A stretch of 64,000 nucleotides of DNA from Cyanobacterium aponinum PCC 10605. Lineage in GTDB: Bacteria; Cyanobacteriota; Cyanobacteriia; Cyanobacteriales; Cyanobacteriaceae. The translations under genes were made by a program, and so were the position numbers. The stretch spans positions 1,488,001 to 1,552,000 of the forward strand of contig NC_019776.1 of the NCBI RefSeq assembly GCF_000317675.1, read 5' to 3'. Under the pieces are notes generated by a model, which saw only the letters and a list, made by a program, of their open reading frames with translations, was not told where the DNA came from and made no database searches. Below are positions 1 to 8,672 of this stretch, piece after piece. Each line of letters opens with the position of its first letter. Position 1 is the first letter of the stretch.

Positions 1-808
1 ATGCAAAAGTTGAACCTGATTTTTCTCTAAATTTCTCTTGTAATTGTTGCACTTGTTTAATTACTTCTCTTGCTTTTTCCCTACTAACAGGGATTAATTC
101 ATCTTTATCCGGGCGAAATTTTGTTAAGCCAACAGGCACAACTGCTGTACTAATTACCGCAGGAATATCTCCATTATGGAAAGAAAATAAATCCTGTAAT
201 GTTGTCGTTAAATGTTCACCATCATTTATATTAGGACAAACTACTACTTGAGCGTGAATCTGCAATCTTTTTTCTTCAAACCAAGCCAGTTGTTTTTTAA
301 TTTCTCCTGCCCGTTGATTTTTTAATAAATGACTCCGAATTTCTGGTTCAGTAGCATGAACTGATACATAAAGAGGGGATAAGCGCATTTGCTCAATTCT
401 TGACCATTCTTTAGCAGTTAAATTAGTTAATGTTAAATAACTACCATAAAGAAAACTAAGGCGATAATCATCATCTTTGAGGTAAAGGGTTTCTCTTTTA
501 CCGGGGGGTTGTTGATCAATAAAACAAAAAGGACATTTATTATTACATTGAATTAAACCATCAAAAAGGGCTGTTTCAAACTCTAATCCTAAGTCTTCAT
601 CATAGTCTTTTTCTATCTCAATAAGGTGATTTTTTCCCCATTTATCCACTACTTCTATTTCTAAATATTCATCGGCACACAAAAACTGATAATCAATTAA
701 ATCTCTAGGTTTTATACCATTAATACTAACTATTTTATCTCCTATTTCAAAACCAATTTCAGATGCGATCGAATCTGGTATTATATGACTGATAGATGCT
801 GATTTCAT
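1..808 (-). CDS. PDZ / radical SAM / DUF512 protein (TIGR03279 type), 3' end outside window
   Basis: This reading frame runs leftward from an ATG at 808 and stays open to base 1, giving the first 269 residues. An N-terminal PDZ-like segment (about residues 1-60, IIPDSIASEIGFEIGDKIVS) is followed by a cysteine cluster CNNKCPFC near residue 90. This resembles the Fe-S binding part of cyanobacterial proteins described as putative FeS oxidoreductases with PDZ, radical SAM-like and DUF512 regions. The start is supported by AAAGGG just upstream. The biochemical role of the family is not established. The stop codon lies left of the window, so nothing can be said about the C-terminus. Confidence 0.85.
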   Translation of the reverse strand, partial: MKSASISHIIPDSIASEIGFEIGDKIVSINGIKPRDLIDYQFLCADEYLEIEVVDKWGKNHLIEIEKDYDEDLGLEFETALFDGLIQCNNKCPFCFIDQQPPGKRETLYLKDDDYRLSFLYGSYLTLTNLTAKEWSRIEQMRLSPLYVSVHATEPEIRSHLLKNQRAGEIKKQLAWFEEKRLQIHAQVVVCPNINDGEHLTTTLQDLFSFHNGDIPAVISTAVVPVGLTKFRPDKDELIPVSREKAREVIKQVQQLQEKFREKSGSTFA

Positions 809-1100
809 TCCCTTTAATTCTGTAGATAAAAAAGCTGTACTGATAATATTTTATCTTTAAATTAAACCTTTTGCTCAAACAAATATTACTGTTGAGGGTA
901 TTGAACTAGTAAGGATTTATTGTTAGTTTTGAAGGGTTATGCTAAATTAAGTGAGAGATAAAATTTTAATTATCATATTTTCAACAGAGTAAATTTTCAG
1001 TTTTACTGCTCAAAAATAATGCTCATGGTTACATATTCATCTTTATTTGCTTCTTATTGGTGAAGACTATCTAATTATTTAGAATATACATAATAAAACA

Positions 1101-1123
1101 GGGGCATAATAGGATTATGCCCC
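1101..1123. repeat. Perfect 10-bp stem-loop
   Basis: GGGGCATAAT and ATTATGCCCC form a perfect 10-bp inverted repeat around a 3-base loop. It lies in the 379-bp divergent gap between the radical SAM gene and uvrA, 64 bp before uvrA. No T-run follows it on either strand, so it is not a classical terminator. It may be a cruciform or operator-like element. The rest of the gap shows nothing recognisable. Confidence 0.55.
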
Positions 1124-1187
1124 AAGCAATTAGCAATTAGTAATTAACTTTAATTATAAATTATAATGCAAAAAAAAAAAGGGTCAA

Positions 1188-4076
1188 ATGTCCTCAAAAA
1201 TAGTTATTCGTGGCGCAAGGCAACATAATCTTAAAAATATTGATTTAGAATTACCCCGCAATAAGTTAATCGTATTCACTGGGGTATCTGGTAGTGGCAA
1301 ATCATCCCTTGCTTTTGATACCATTTTTGCAGAAGGACAACGCAGATATGTTGAGTCACTCAGTGCCTATGCTCGTCAATTTCTAGGACAATTAGATAAA
1401 CCCGATGTGGATAGTATTGAAGGCTTATCCCCTGCTATTTCCATTGATCAAAAATCCACTTCCCATAATCCTCGCTCAACGGTAGGCACAGTTACGGAAA
1501 TTTATGACTATCTACGGTTACTCTATGGTAGAGCAGGAGTACCTCATTGCCCCCATTGTGGTCATTCTATCGCTCCTGAAACCATTGACCAAATGTGCGA
1601 TCGCATCTTAAGTTTACCTGAGAAGACAAAGATACATCTATTAGCCCCTGTTGTCAGAGGAAAGAAAGGGAATCATCACCAATTATTATCTAGTTTACGC
1701 TCTCAGGGCTTCGTGAGGGTGAAAATCAATGGAGAAATTAGGGAATTAGGAGATAATATCGAGTTAAAGCCCCAATCAAAGCATAATATCAGTGTTGTGG
1801 TTGACCGTCTCGTAGTTAAGGCTAGTATTCAAGAAAGACTCGCTGATTCTCTTTCTACTTGTTTGAAGTTAGCGGAAGGAATTGCCATAGTCGAGATTTT
1901 GGACAAAGGAAATGCCCAGAATACCATTGATAACTTCAATATAGCAGAAAATGATCCCTCCCAGTCCCCTTTAATAAGGGGGGAGTTTTCGGAGAGTGAC
2001 TTAATAAGAGGAGAATTTCCTGATGAGATTGTTTTTTCAGAAAACTTTGCTTGTCCTACTCATGGAGCGGTAATGGAGGAGTTATCTCCCCGTCTTTTTT
2101 CCTTTAATTCTCCCTATGGTGCTTGTAGTCATTGTCATGGTTTGGGTAGTTTAAGGCAGTTTTCTCCTGATTTAGTCATACCAGATCCCAATGCTCCTGT
2201 CAAAGATGCCATTGCACCTTGGGCGGAAAAAGATAATCCCTATTATGCGTCTCTATTGGAATACTTAGCAAAGGAATATAAGTTTAAACTGACTCAATCT
2301 TGGTCAAGTTTAACAGAAAAGCAACAGCATATCATTCTCTATGGTGATCAAGAAATTTTACAGGTACAATATGGCTACTATCGGGGAGTTATTCCCATGC
2401 TCGAAAAAACCTATCAGGAAACCAACTCAGATTTAATTAAACAAAAATTAGAGCAGTATTTAGAGTATCAAACCTGTGAAGTGTGTCACGGTAAAAGACT
2501 TAAACCCGAAGCCCTTGCCGTTAAATTAGGACAATATTCCATCTATGATTTAACCAGTGTTTCTATCGCCGAAGCCCTACAACGTATCGACAAGATTCAA
2601 CTCACTCCCAAACAAGCTCAAATCGGCGAATTAGCCCTCAAAGAAATCAAAGACCGTTTAAAATTTCTCCTTGACGTAGGTTTGGATTACCTAAGTCTCG
2701 ATCGCACTGCCATGACTTTATCAGGAGGAGAAGCCCAACGCATCCGTTTAGCCACTCAAATTGGTTCAGGCTTAACAGGAGTATTGTATGTATTAGATGA
2801 ACCTAGTATCGGTTTGCATCAACGGGACAATGATCGCCTCTTAGCTACCCTGAAAAAATTAAGAGATCTTCAGAATACACTTATAATTGTAGAACATGAT
2901 GAGGATACGATCAAGAGTGCAGACCACATCGTCGATATTGGACCAAAAGCAGGTATTCACGGAGGAGATATTGTCTGTCAAGGCAATTTAAAACAACTAG
3001 TTAACAGTAAAGAATCCCTAACTGGGGCGTATTTATCGGGCAGAAGAAAGATTGAAATTCCCTCCACTCGCAGAGAAGGTAACGGTAAATCTCTTATTTT
3101 GAAAAACTGTCATCGTAACAACCTCAAAAATATTGATGTAGAGATACCTTTAGGTAAATTTGTCTGTGTCACGGGGGTATCTGGTAGTGGTAAATCTACC
3201 CTCGTCAATGAGTTACTCTATCCCTCTTTGCAACATTATCTCAGTCGTCGTGTGCCTTTTCCTAAACAGTTAGACTCCTTAGAAGGCATCGAAGCAGTCG
3301 ATAAAGTTATTGTAATCGATCAATCTCCCATTGGACGCACACCTCGATCGAATCCTGCTACTTATACAGGAGTTTTTGATGTGATTCGGGAATTATTTGC
3401 TCAAACCATCGAAGCCAAAGCAAGGGGATATAAAGCAGGAAGATTCTCTTTTAATGTCAAAGGTGGTAGGTGTGAAGCCTGCGGTGGGCAAGGAGTTAAC
3501 GTTATCTCTATGAATTTCTTACCTGATGTTTATGTCCAATGTGATGTGTGTAAAGGTGCAAGATATAACCGTGAAACTCTCCAAGTTAAGTATAAGGGAA
3601 ATTCGATCGCCGATGTCTTAAATATGACCGTAGAGGAAGCCTTAAAAGTATTTGAGAATATTCCCCGCGCGGTAAATCGTTTACAAACCCTTGTGGATGT
3701 AGGCTTAACTTATGTCAAATTAGGGCAGTCTGCACCCACTTTATCAGGAGGAGAAGCCCAACGGGTAAAATTGGCAACGGAATTATCTCGCCGCGCTACA
3801 GGTAAAACCATTTATTTGATCGATGAGCCGACTACTGGTTTATCATTTTATGATGTTCACCACTTATTAAATGTCTTGCAAAAATTGGCAGACAAAGGTA
3901 ATTCTATCATTGTTATTGAGCATAATTTAGATGTGATTAAATGTGCGGATTGGATTATTGATTTAGGCTTGGAAGGGGGAGATAAAGGAGGGGAAATAGT
4001 CGCTATTGGGATACCTGAAGATATTGCAAAATCGAAAAAATCTTACCTCGCAAAATATCTTAAAAAATTATTGTAA
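1188..4076 (+). CDS. uvrA: Excinuclease ABC subunit UvrA
   Basis: UvrA is the damage-recognition ATPase of nucleotide excision repair; it dimerises and loads UvrB onto damaged DNA in the cytoplasm. The protein has 962 residues, slightly longer than usual. It carries two ABC ATPase modules: Walker A GVSGSGKS at residues 32-39 and again near 665, signature LSGGEAQR near 511 and 852, and Walker B regions DEPSIGL and DEPTTGL. A zinc finger begins with CEAC near 762 and ends with CDVC; further CxxC pairs sit in the first half. An unusual stretch at about residues 256-279 (SPLIRGEF followed by DLIRGEF) looks like an intergenic palindromic repeat that entered the gene in frame. The next gene starts 9 bp after the stop codon. 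Confidence 0.97.
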   Translation: MSSKIVIRGARQHNLKNIDLELPRNKLIVFTGVSGSGKSSLAFDTIFAEGQRRYVESLSAYARQFLGQLDKPDVDSIEGLSPAISIDQKSTSHNPRSTVGTVTEIYDYLRLLYGRAGVPHCPHCGHSIAPETIDQMCDRILSLPEKTKIHLLAPVVRGKKGNHHQLLSSLRSQGFVRVKINGEIRELGDNIELKPQSKHNISVVVDRLVVKASIQERLADSLSTCLKLAEGIAIVEILDKGNAQNTIDNFNIAENDPSQSPLIRGEFSESDLIRGEFPDEIVFSENFACPTHGAVMEELSPRLFSFNSPYGACSHCHGLGSLRQFSPDLVIPDPNAPVKDAIAPWAEKDNPYYASLLEYLAKEYKFKLTQSWSSLTEKQQHIILYGDQEILQVQYGYYRGVIPMLEKTYQETNSDLIKQKLEQYLEYQTCEVCHGKRLKPEALAVKLGQYSIYDLTSVSIAEALQRIDKIQLTPKQAQIGELALKEIKDRLKFLLDVGLDYLSLDRTAMTLSGGEAQRIRLATQIGSGLTGVLYVLDEPSIGLHQRDNDRLLATLKKLRDLQNTLIIVEHDEDTIKSADHIVDIGPKAGIHGGDIVCQGNLKQLVNSKESLTGAYLSGRRKIEIPSTRREGNGKSLILKNCHRNNLKNIDVEIPLGKFVCVTGVSGSGKSTLVNELLYPSLQHYLSRRVPFPKQLDSLEGIEAVDKVIVIDQSPIGRTPRSNPATYTGVFDVIRELFAQTIEAKARGYKAGRFSFNVKGGRCEACGGQGVNVISMNFLPDVYVQCDVCKGARYNRETLQVKYKGNSIADVLNMTVEEALKVFENIPRAVNRLQTLVDVGLTYVKLGQSAPTLSGGEAQRVKLATELSRRATGKTIYLIDEPTTGLSFYDVHHLLNVLQKLADKGNSIIVIEHNLDVIKCADWIIDLGLEGGDKGGEIVAIGIPEDIAKSKKSYLAKYLKKLL
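1953..2022 (+). repeat. In-frame repeat-derived insertion in uvrA
   Basis: Within uvrA the DNA reads CCCCTTTAATAAGGGG inside a GC-richer block, followed by a degenerate second copy (ACTTAATAAGAGGAG). Both translate to LIRGEF. The same kind of hairpin (CCCCCTTTATCCCCCC paired with a G-run) occurs in intergenic DNA at 20.1 and 62.1 kb. UvrA proteins generally lack this stretch, which falls in a variable inter-motif region, so it is probably tolerated. The origin is inferred from sequence resemblance only. Confidence 0.55.
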
Positions 4077-4085
4077 AATAAGAGA

Positions 4086-4349
4086 ATGTATAAAATTGAA
4101 TATAGTAAAACAGCAATTAAAAAACTAAATAAAATTCCTAAAAATTTAGTTAAACGTATTCAAAATAAATTAACAGAAATAGCCCAAAATCCCTATAGAG
4201 AGAATCCTAACCTAAAAAAGCTAGTTGGTAGAGAAGGATATAGATTAAGAATAGGGGATTGGCGAATTATTTATGAGATAAACAATGATAGAATTGTTAT
4301 TTTAGTTTTATATCAAATCCGTTTAATTAGCCACACTAAAAGATATTAA
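4086..4349 (+). pseudogene. RelE/ParE-type toxin interrupted by IS630-type element
   Basis: The first 75 codons (4086-4310) encode a RelE/ParE-fold mRNA interferase-like toxin, with the family motifs GYRLRIGDWRIIYEI and RIVILVL. The last 12 codons of the present frame (YQIRLISHTKRY) come from the inverted repeat and body of the inserted element. Joining 4310 directly to 5473 restores the frame as ILVL-EIDTRGGIYK, the usual C-terminus of cyanobacterial RelE toxins. The stop of that 85-residue protein (TGA) then overlaps the ATG of the antitoxin at 5502 by four bases. The toxin is therefore broken by the IS. The altered protein could retain partial folding but lacks the normal end. Confidence 0.85.
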
Positions 4350-4924
4350 TTAGGCCACCAATAAAAATTGGCTATTCCTTTAACTATTTCTTTTTCTTCC
4401 ATAATTTTTTTGCATCTACTAATAACTACCTCTTCTAACTCTTCTAAATTTTTAAATGTCCTATTAGCGATGGCCTCATTTATTAATGGCCACAAACGTT
4501 CTGCCGGTTGTAATTCTGGAGAGTGAGAAGGCATCAGCATAACGTGGATTCCCTCTGGTATTTCCGTCGTTTCTTTAATCGGATGCCAACCAGCTTGATC
4601 CATTGCTAAAATCACCCTTTTGTTTTTACCTATTTCATAGTGCTGTGCAAAATCTTTTAAGACTCGATTAAACAATTCAGTATTTACATATGGTAGTAGC
4701 CACCAATATGTCTCTCCTGTATTTGGTTCCACAAAGCCATATAACCACAACCATTGAAAACGCCAATTGACCGTAGCTATCGGTTGATAACCTTTTTCTA
4801 CCCATACTCTTCTCAATACTGGTTTGAGTCCTAAACGATGCTCATCCTCAGCCCACACTTGAACGTCCGCGTCGGGATATTCTTGTTGAATCTTTTTTTT
4901 TTTTCTGCTAGTTGATTTTTCCAT
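4346..4924 (-). CDS. IS630-type transposase, C-terminal DDE part (orfB)
   Basis: This is the catalytic half of an IS630-type transposase, with motifs VWAEDEHRLGL (first Asp/Glu), VILAMDQAGWH (second Asp) and LMPSHSPELQPAERLWPLINE (third acid), the usual DDE layout. The frame begins within or beside orfA and is shifted relative to it. The joint is the 12-A run at 4893-4904, next to KKK-rich codons in both frames (AEKKK and RKKKK). Production by slippage at that run, fused to the upstream frame, is likely. Separate translation from ATG 4924 cannot be excluded. Confidence 0.85.
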   Translation of the reverse strand: MEKSTSRKKKKIQQEYPDADVQVWAEDEHRLGLKPVLRRVWVEKGYQPIATVNWRFQWLWLYGFVEPNTGETYWWLLPYVNTELFNRVLKDFAQHYEIGKNKRVILAMDQAGWHPIKETTEIPEGIHVMLMPSHSPELQPAERLWPLINEAIANRTFKNLEELEEVVISRCKKIMEEKEIVKGIANFYWWPN

Positions 4925-5400
4925 TCATTTTGTTCAAGGCAGCTAGAATTTTGATGATTTGGACGAGGACATCGGAGACGATATTCTAATCCTTTAAGAT
5001 ATTCCCATCCTCTTTGAGGAGAAATAGTACGATCTAGAAGTTGAGTGAGCCATTTTGCGACTTTGACACCATTCCAAAGTCCTTGATCATCGGGGGGTGA
5101 TTGTAATCTTTGATATAGCAGAGCTAATTGTTGATCGTCTAATAACGGTTTTCTACCCCGATTATGTTGTCTTTGATCCCCCAACATTTTTGCACCCGAA
5201 CGATTATAACTACGAACAAGTTCGTAAATCCAACTTAAGCTATATCCTGTAACGTGGGAAACATAAGAGGTTCGTTTCCCTTGTGCTAATAACCAAATCA
5301 CTTGGTAGTGAATTTTTTCAATCCCTTGTTTGGCTTTTCGATACCCTTGTTCTAATTCTTGTAAACTTAAATGGGGTTCAATTTTGATTCTTGAAGGCAT
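4831..5400 (-). CDS. IS630-type transposase, N-terminal helix-turn-helix part (orfA)
   Basis: This is the DNA-binding half of the IS630-type transposase: two helix-turn-helix segments (TSYVSHVTGYSLSWIYELVRSY and the GRKPLLDDQQ region) followed by the winged-helix part (LWNGVKVAKWL). After residues KKK it leaves the transposase frame and ends in unrelated sequence (NIPTRTFKCGL). A ribosomal frameshift on the A-run would join it to orfB and give a protein of about 350 residues, the usual size. No other defect is visible, so the element may still be active. Confidence 0.85.
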   Translation of the reverse strand: MPSRIKIEPHLSLQELEQGYRKAKQGIEKIHYQVIWLLAQGKRTSYVSHVTGYSLSWIYELVRSYNRSGAKMLGDQRQHNRGRKPLLDDQQLALLYQRLQSPPDDQGLWNGVKVAKWLTQLLDRTISPQRGWEYLKGLEYRLRCPRPNHQNSSCLEQNEWKNQLAEKKKRFNKNIPTRTFKCGLRMSIV

Positions 5401-5501
5401 TGGTCAAAATCTACGACAACAAATATACATCCTCTTGATTATACCATGTGCAATTAAGCGGATTTGATATTAGAGATTGATACCAGAGGAGGTATTTATA
5501 A

Positions 5502-5861
5502 ATGACAACTGAAATTATTAACAAAAATGGCAAAGATTATGCGGTTATTCCCTATGATTTTTACCAAAAATTAATAGAAGATGCAGAAATGTTAGCTGAT
5601 ATAAAAGCCTATGACACTGCTAAAAATAAATCAGAAGAAACTTTCCCCTTTGAGGTAGTTGATAGTATATGTTTAAAGGGAGAAAATCCCATTAAAGTTT
5701 ATCGTCAATATCGAGGTATAAGCATTATAGAATTATCAAAAAAAACCAAAATTGATGTTCAAGAATTAGAAAAAATTGAAAATAATATTTATATTGCCAC
5801 TCAAAAAAATTTAGAAAAAATAGCTGAAAATTTAAAGATAGATTTAGACATGATTACTTAA
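5502..5861 (+). CDS. Xre-type antitoxin of the disrupted RelE module
   Basis: This 119-residue protein has an N-terminal part resembling Phd-like antitoxins (YAVIPYDFYQKLIEDAEML) and a C-terminal Xre/Cro helix-turn-helix (about residues 66-115: YRQYRGISIIELSKKTKID, then LEKIAENLKID). In the pre-insertion sequence it directly followed the toxin, with ATGA overlap, in toxin-first order. A strong AGAGGAGG ribosome site at 5486-5493 remains. The IS630 element now separates the two genes, so expression must come from a promoter in or beyond the IS. The stop codon TAA (5859-5861) takes its last two bases from a mobile-repeat end beginning AACCTGAGTT. Confidence 0.8.
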   Translation: MTTEIINKNGKDYAVIPYDFYQKLIEDAEMLADIKAYDTAKNKSEETFPFEVVDSICLKGENPIKVYRQYRGISIIELSKKTKIDVQELEKIENNIYIATQKNLEKIAENLKIDLDMIT

Positions 5862-5880
5862 CCTGAGTTTGGGTTAAGCA
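5860..5880. repeat. End of the AACCTGAG mobile-repeat family
   Basis: AACCTGAGTTTGGGTTAAGC begins at the last two bases of the antitoxin stop codon and matches the end sequence of the repeat family seen in full at 12833 and 57252. No second end can be defined before the next gene, so this looks like a decayed copy. The rest of the 182-bp gap to 6043 shows no feature. Confidence 0.5.
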
Positions 5881-6043
5881 GATTGAAGTAAAAGCCATTC
5901 TAAATGGAGAGAATGCTTCTTAGGTGTATGACAGTAGGCAATTAATCCACAGAGAAGATTAGTACAAAAATTTTTATTTGAAACGACTATAGTTTTGCAT
6001 TCGTGTCTATAGTAGATAAAAAAATATTGCTGTTAATAACTTT

Positions 6044-6307
6044 TTAAGAAAAAAATCTCTCATAATCATCGTGGCTACCAATCCAAAACCAAGTTACACT
6101 ATGATTTTCAAAAATACCTAATGCACGATAATTTTTAGTAATTCTAACAGACCAAATATTTTCTCGACTATTAATACATTTAAAATGCAAAGAGGGGTGA
6201 AAAGGATTCTCTTTCCATAAAAAATAGCTTTTTCTTGCTTGTTGTCTAATTTTTAAATCAAGAGTTTTGTAACAATTCCAAAAAGATGGCAGAGTAAATG
6301 ATTTCAT
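6044..6307 (-). CDS. RelE/ParE-family toxin
   Basis: This 87-residue protein belongs to the RelE/ParE superfamily, with a conserved core WSVRITKNYRALGIF and a C-terminal signature IGSHDDYERFF common in cyanobacterial toxins. The start ATG overlaps the antitoxin stop as ATGA (6304-6307), so translation is coupled. The order is antitoxin first, toxin second, the reverse of the neighbouring module. The gene appears intact. Its target, probably ribosome-bound mRNA as for most RelE proteins, is inferred from the family. Confidence 0.82.
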   Translation of the reverse strand: MKSFTLPSFWNCYKTLDLKIRQQARKSYFLWKENPFHPSLHFKCINSRENIWSVRITKNYRALGIFENHSVTWFWIGSHDDYERFFS

Positions 6308-6534
6308 AACTGCTCATAATCCATCAATTGAGCTTTTCCTTCCAACATTTCTTGTTTGGCTTTCCTCGCAAAATCTATTAATTTATTTTGGTTTTTATTA
6401 ACTAAATAATCCCATTCTTTTTCTTCTTGTAAGGTAGCTAGATATTCTCGTAAATATTCAATTACTTTCTCTTGGGTTGAATCAGGTAAAGATTCCATGA
6501 TTTTGGTAATGGTTGCAATATTTTCTGATGACAT
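6304..6534 (-). CDS. Antitoxin paired with the RelE-type toxin
   Basis: This 76-residue acidic, helical protein has an amphipathic N-terminal half (ITKIMESLPDSTQEKVIEYL) and a C-terminal tail (DFARKAKQEMLEGKAQ) of the kind that wraps around RelE toxins. It sits directly upstream of the toxin with a 4-base overlap, the usual order for such a pair. No clear DNA-binding domain is visible, so autoregulation is uncertain. It is assigned as the antitoxin mainly from its position and size. Confidence 0.72.
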   Translation of the reverse strand: MSSENIATITKIMESLPDSTQEKVIEYLREYLATLQEEKEWDYLVNKNQNKLIDFARKAKQEMLEGKAQLMDYEQL

Positions 6535-6699
6535 ATCATTAAATTAATAGCGAATAAGAAGAAACCCTTGTTTTTATATTATCAATTTATTACTGAACTT
6601 ACTATTGACGATCTCAATATTGTTTTATGCTATATATACCTAATACCTGATATCTAATACCTGACATCTACTTCCTTGACACCAATTTTTCAGTAACCC

Positions 6700-8478
6700 C
6701 TAATTATTTCCTAATAACCACATAACATTAAAGCCAACACTAACATTATTATCCTTTTGGCGAATAACATTACTGATGTTTGTACTTCCTGCGGCATTAC
6801 TTCCATAAACCCCAATACCAAAATTAGTTTTCGGAGGCATATAACGAGCTCCTGCCGCCCAAACTGTGGGATCATTACTTACCATGGGAGTAACTTCACC
6901 AATGAATTGTAAACCGGGAAAAGGTTGAAAATTGATCCCTAAACCAGCACCTAAAATACGATTATCTCCAAATAATCCTGCTTTGGGATTGAAGAAAAGG
7001 GCGATGTTATCGTTAGCGGAATAAGTGAAAGCGGCTTCAGCAGAAAATGAGCCTACGCCATCTCCTGCATCGGATGATTCACCAAATGCCCCTCTAATAC
7101 CAAAAGAAAAGGGGTCTCCATTAGCTTGATTTAAGAAGTTTAATTTGGTAGCCGCTCCTAATTTGAAGGAGTTACCGATGGGTTCATCAGTATCTGCAAT
7201 TTGTTGTCCTGTAAATTCTAGTTGGGCGTTGTTGCTTAAACCATAACCTAATTGAAAATTATAGTTGGGAGATAGTCCTGTGTCTAGGGAAAAAGCACCC
7301 TGACGAATAGTATTAGGGGTTGTTAAGATAAAACCGTCAAAGAGTAATTGTTTATCTCGATTGGTTAGGGGTGTCATCGGTGTATCTCCAAAACTAGGGG
7401 CATAATTGGCGAAAATGTCGGGGGTATAGCGCACATTTAACCCAACTCCCACATTGCCACCATCGGGGGGAAAAGCTAATAAACGAGTGGCGGGGGTGCT
7501 TCCTAATCTATTGGTGATGGATAAATCTACTCCTACTGCAGGGCTATGTAAATAGTTTAATCCTGCACTCCAAACTACGCTTTTACCAATATCTCCTCTG
7601 GTGTTGACGCTGTTACCACCGGGACCTAAAGGTACGTTAACATCGGCAAAGAAGCCAAATTGTTCGGCAAATTTAAAACTTATGCCTGTACCGATATTGA
7701 AAAATGTACCGTAAAAGTCTCCGCCATTGTTGACAGTGTCGGGAAAAACGCTTAATCCCCCTACAACGTGCCATTGATAAACATCATCAAAGCTATAAGT
7801 AAAAGGTACTTGAATTGTTCCTGCGAGGGTGTTATCTTGGGAGGAGCGATCGCCTCCATTAAATAAACCATTTTCTGAAGTTACTTTTAACCATTCTAAA
7901 GAACCAATTACGGCAACATCATAATTATCTTTATCAATAAATTTATATTTGATTCGAGGAGCAAGGGAGAAAAAACCAAAATCTGTTTGCCGTCCATTAA
8001 AACGGGTACTTAAAGTGTCATCAAAGAAAGATAAAGCTAATCCTATTTGTAAATCTTTATTAATTCCATAGTCAATAGAGCCATTGTAAACCTGTAAGCC
8101 AGTTCCAGCGCCTTCTGAACCTGTACTAAAAATATTCGCTCCATAAGTGGTATAAAAAGCCCCTTGAGGCAGAGTATTAGCGGTTTCCACCGTCATGGGG
8201 TCAAAAGGGGTAAGTTGTAAAGGAGTTAGGGTATATTCAATGGTGGTATTATTTTCGTCTAGGATGTCTTGATTTTGTGCGGTTTCTGAGTATGATTCTG
8301 AATCTGATAGAAGTAACTGTGCATTTTGACTATCTTGTAAACTGTTTGCGGTAGTCGGGTTTTTTACTGTGATTGATTCTTCCATTTCCCCCGCATTTAC
8401 GGGAATGTACAAACTACTAATAATTAGAGTTAAACAATTATATAGAGCAATATATAGAGCAATATTTTTTATTTTCAT
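6700..8478 (-). CDS. Secreted, probably outer-membrane beta-barrel-like protein
   Basis: This 592-residue protein starts with a signal peptide (hydrophobic residues about 7-28, ending VNAG). After a polar linker to about residue 90 comes a long series of alternating, glycine-rich segments typical of beta-barrels (for example QIGLALSFFDDTLS, FGIRGAFGES, VSVGFNVMWLLG). The C-terminus carries short repeated strand-like units around GLGINFQPFPGLQFIGEV. I do not recognise a named family; an outer-membrane location is inferred. It is transcribed alone, with 194 bp separating it from the hydrolase gene upstream. Confidence 0.6.
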   Translation of the reverse strand: MKIKNIALYIALYNCLTLIISSLYIPVNAGEMEESITVKNPTTANSLQDSQNAQLLLSDSESYSETAQNQDILDENNTTIEYTLTPLQLTPFDPMTVETANTLPQGAFYTTYGANIFSTGSEGAGTGLQVYNGSIDYGINKDLQIGLALSFFDDTLSTRFNGRQTDFGFFSLAPRIKYKFIDKDNYDVAVIGSLEWLKVTSENGLFNGGDRSSQDNTLAGTIQVPFTYSFDDVYQWHVVGGLSVFPDTVNNGGDFYGTFFNIGTGISFKFAEQFGFFADVNVPLGPGGNSVNTRGDIGKSVVWSAGLNYLHSPAVGVDLSITNRLGSTPATRLLAFPPDGGNVGVGLNVRYTPDIFANYAPSFGDTPMTPLTNRDKQLLFDGFILTTPNTIRQGAFSLDTGLSPNYNFQLGYGLSNNAQLEFTGQQIADTDEPIGNSFKLGAATKLNFLNQANGDPFSFGIRGAFGESSDAGDGVGSFSAEAAFTYSANDNIALFFNPKAGLFGDNRILGAGLGINFQPFPGLQFIGEVTPMVSNDPTVWAAGARYMPPKTNFGIGVYGSNAAGSTNISNVIRQKDNNVSVGFNVMWLLGNN

Positions 8479-8672
8479 GGGGGTTATAAAATTCTTTAAA
8501 ATAATGGCTTAATTATAATAAGTGATGGTAATTCCGAAAAAAGTCTTTTGCTTAATACTGAAATGCAATAGTAGTTGATTTGTTATGAAATAATTTAGCC
8601 CGTTGGGGGGGTTGGGAAAAAATGAGTTCGGAGTTATCAATTATTCATCTTTGCCCTTTGCCTCTTGCCTTT

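Larger units (their letters stand above)
4311..5469 (-). mobile_element. IS630-type insertion sequence inside a relE-type gene
   Basis: The element is about 1159 bp with matching ends: TATCAAATCCGTTTAATT on the left and, read inward from the right, TATCAAATCCGCTTAATT. It is flanked by TTA on both sides (4308-4310 and 5470-5472), consistent with the TA target duplication of the IS630/Tc1 group. It carries two overlapping leftward frames joined at a run of 12 A on the coding strand. Removing the element and one target copy restores the toxin frame exactly. Confidence 0.88.
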
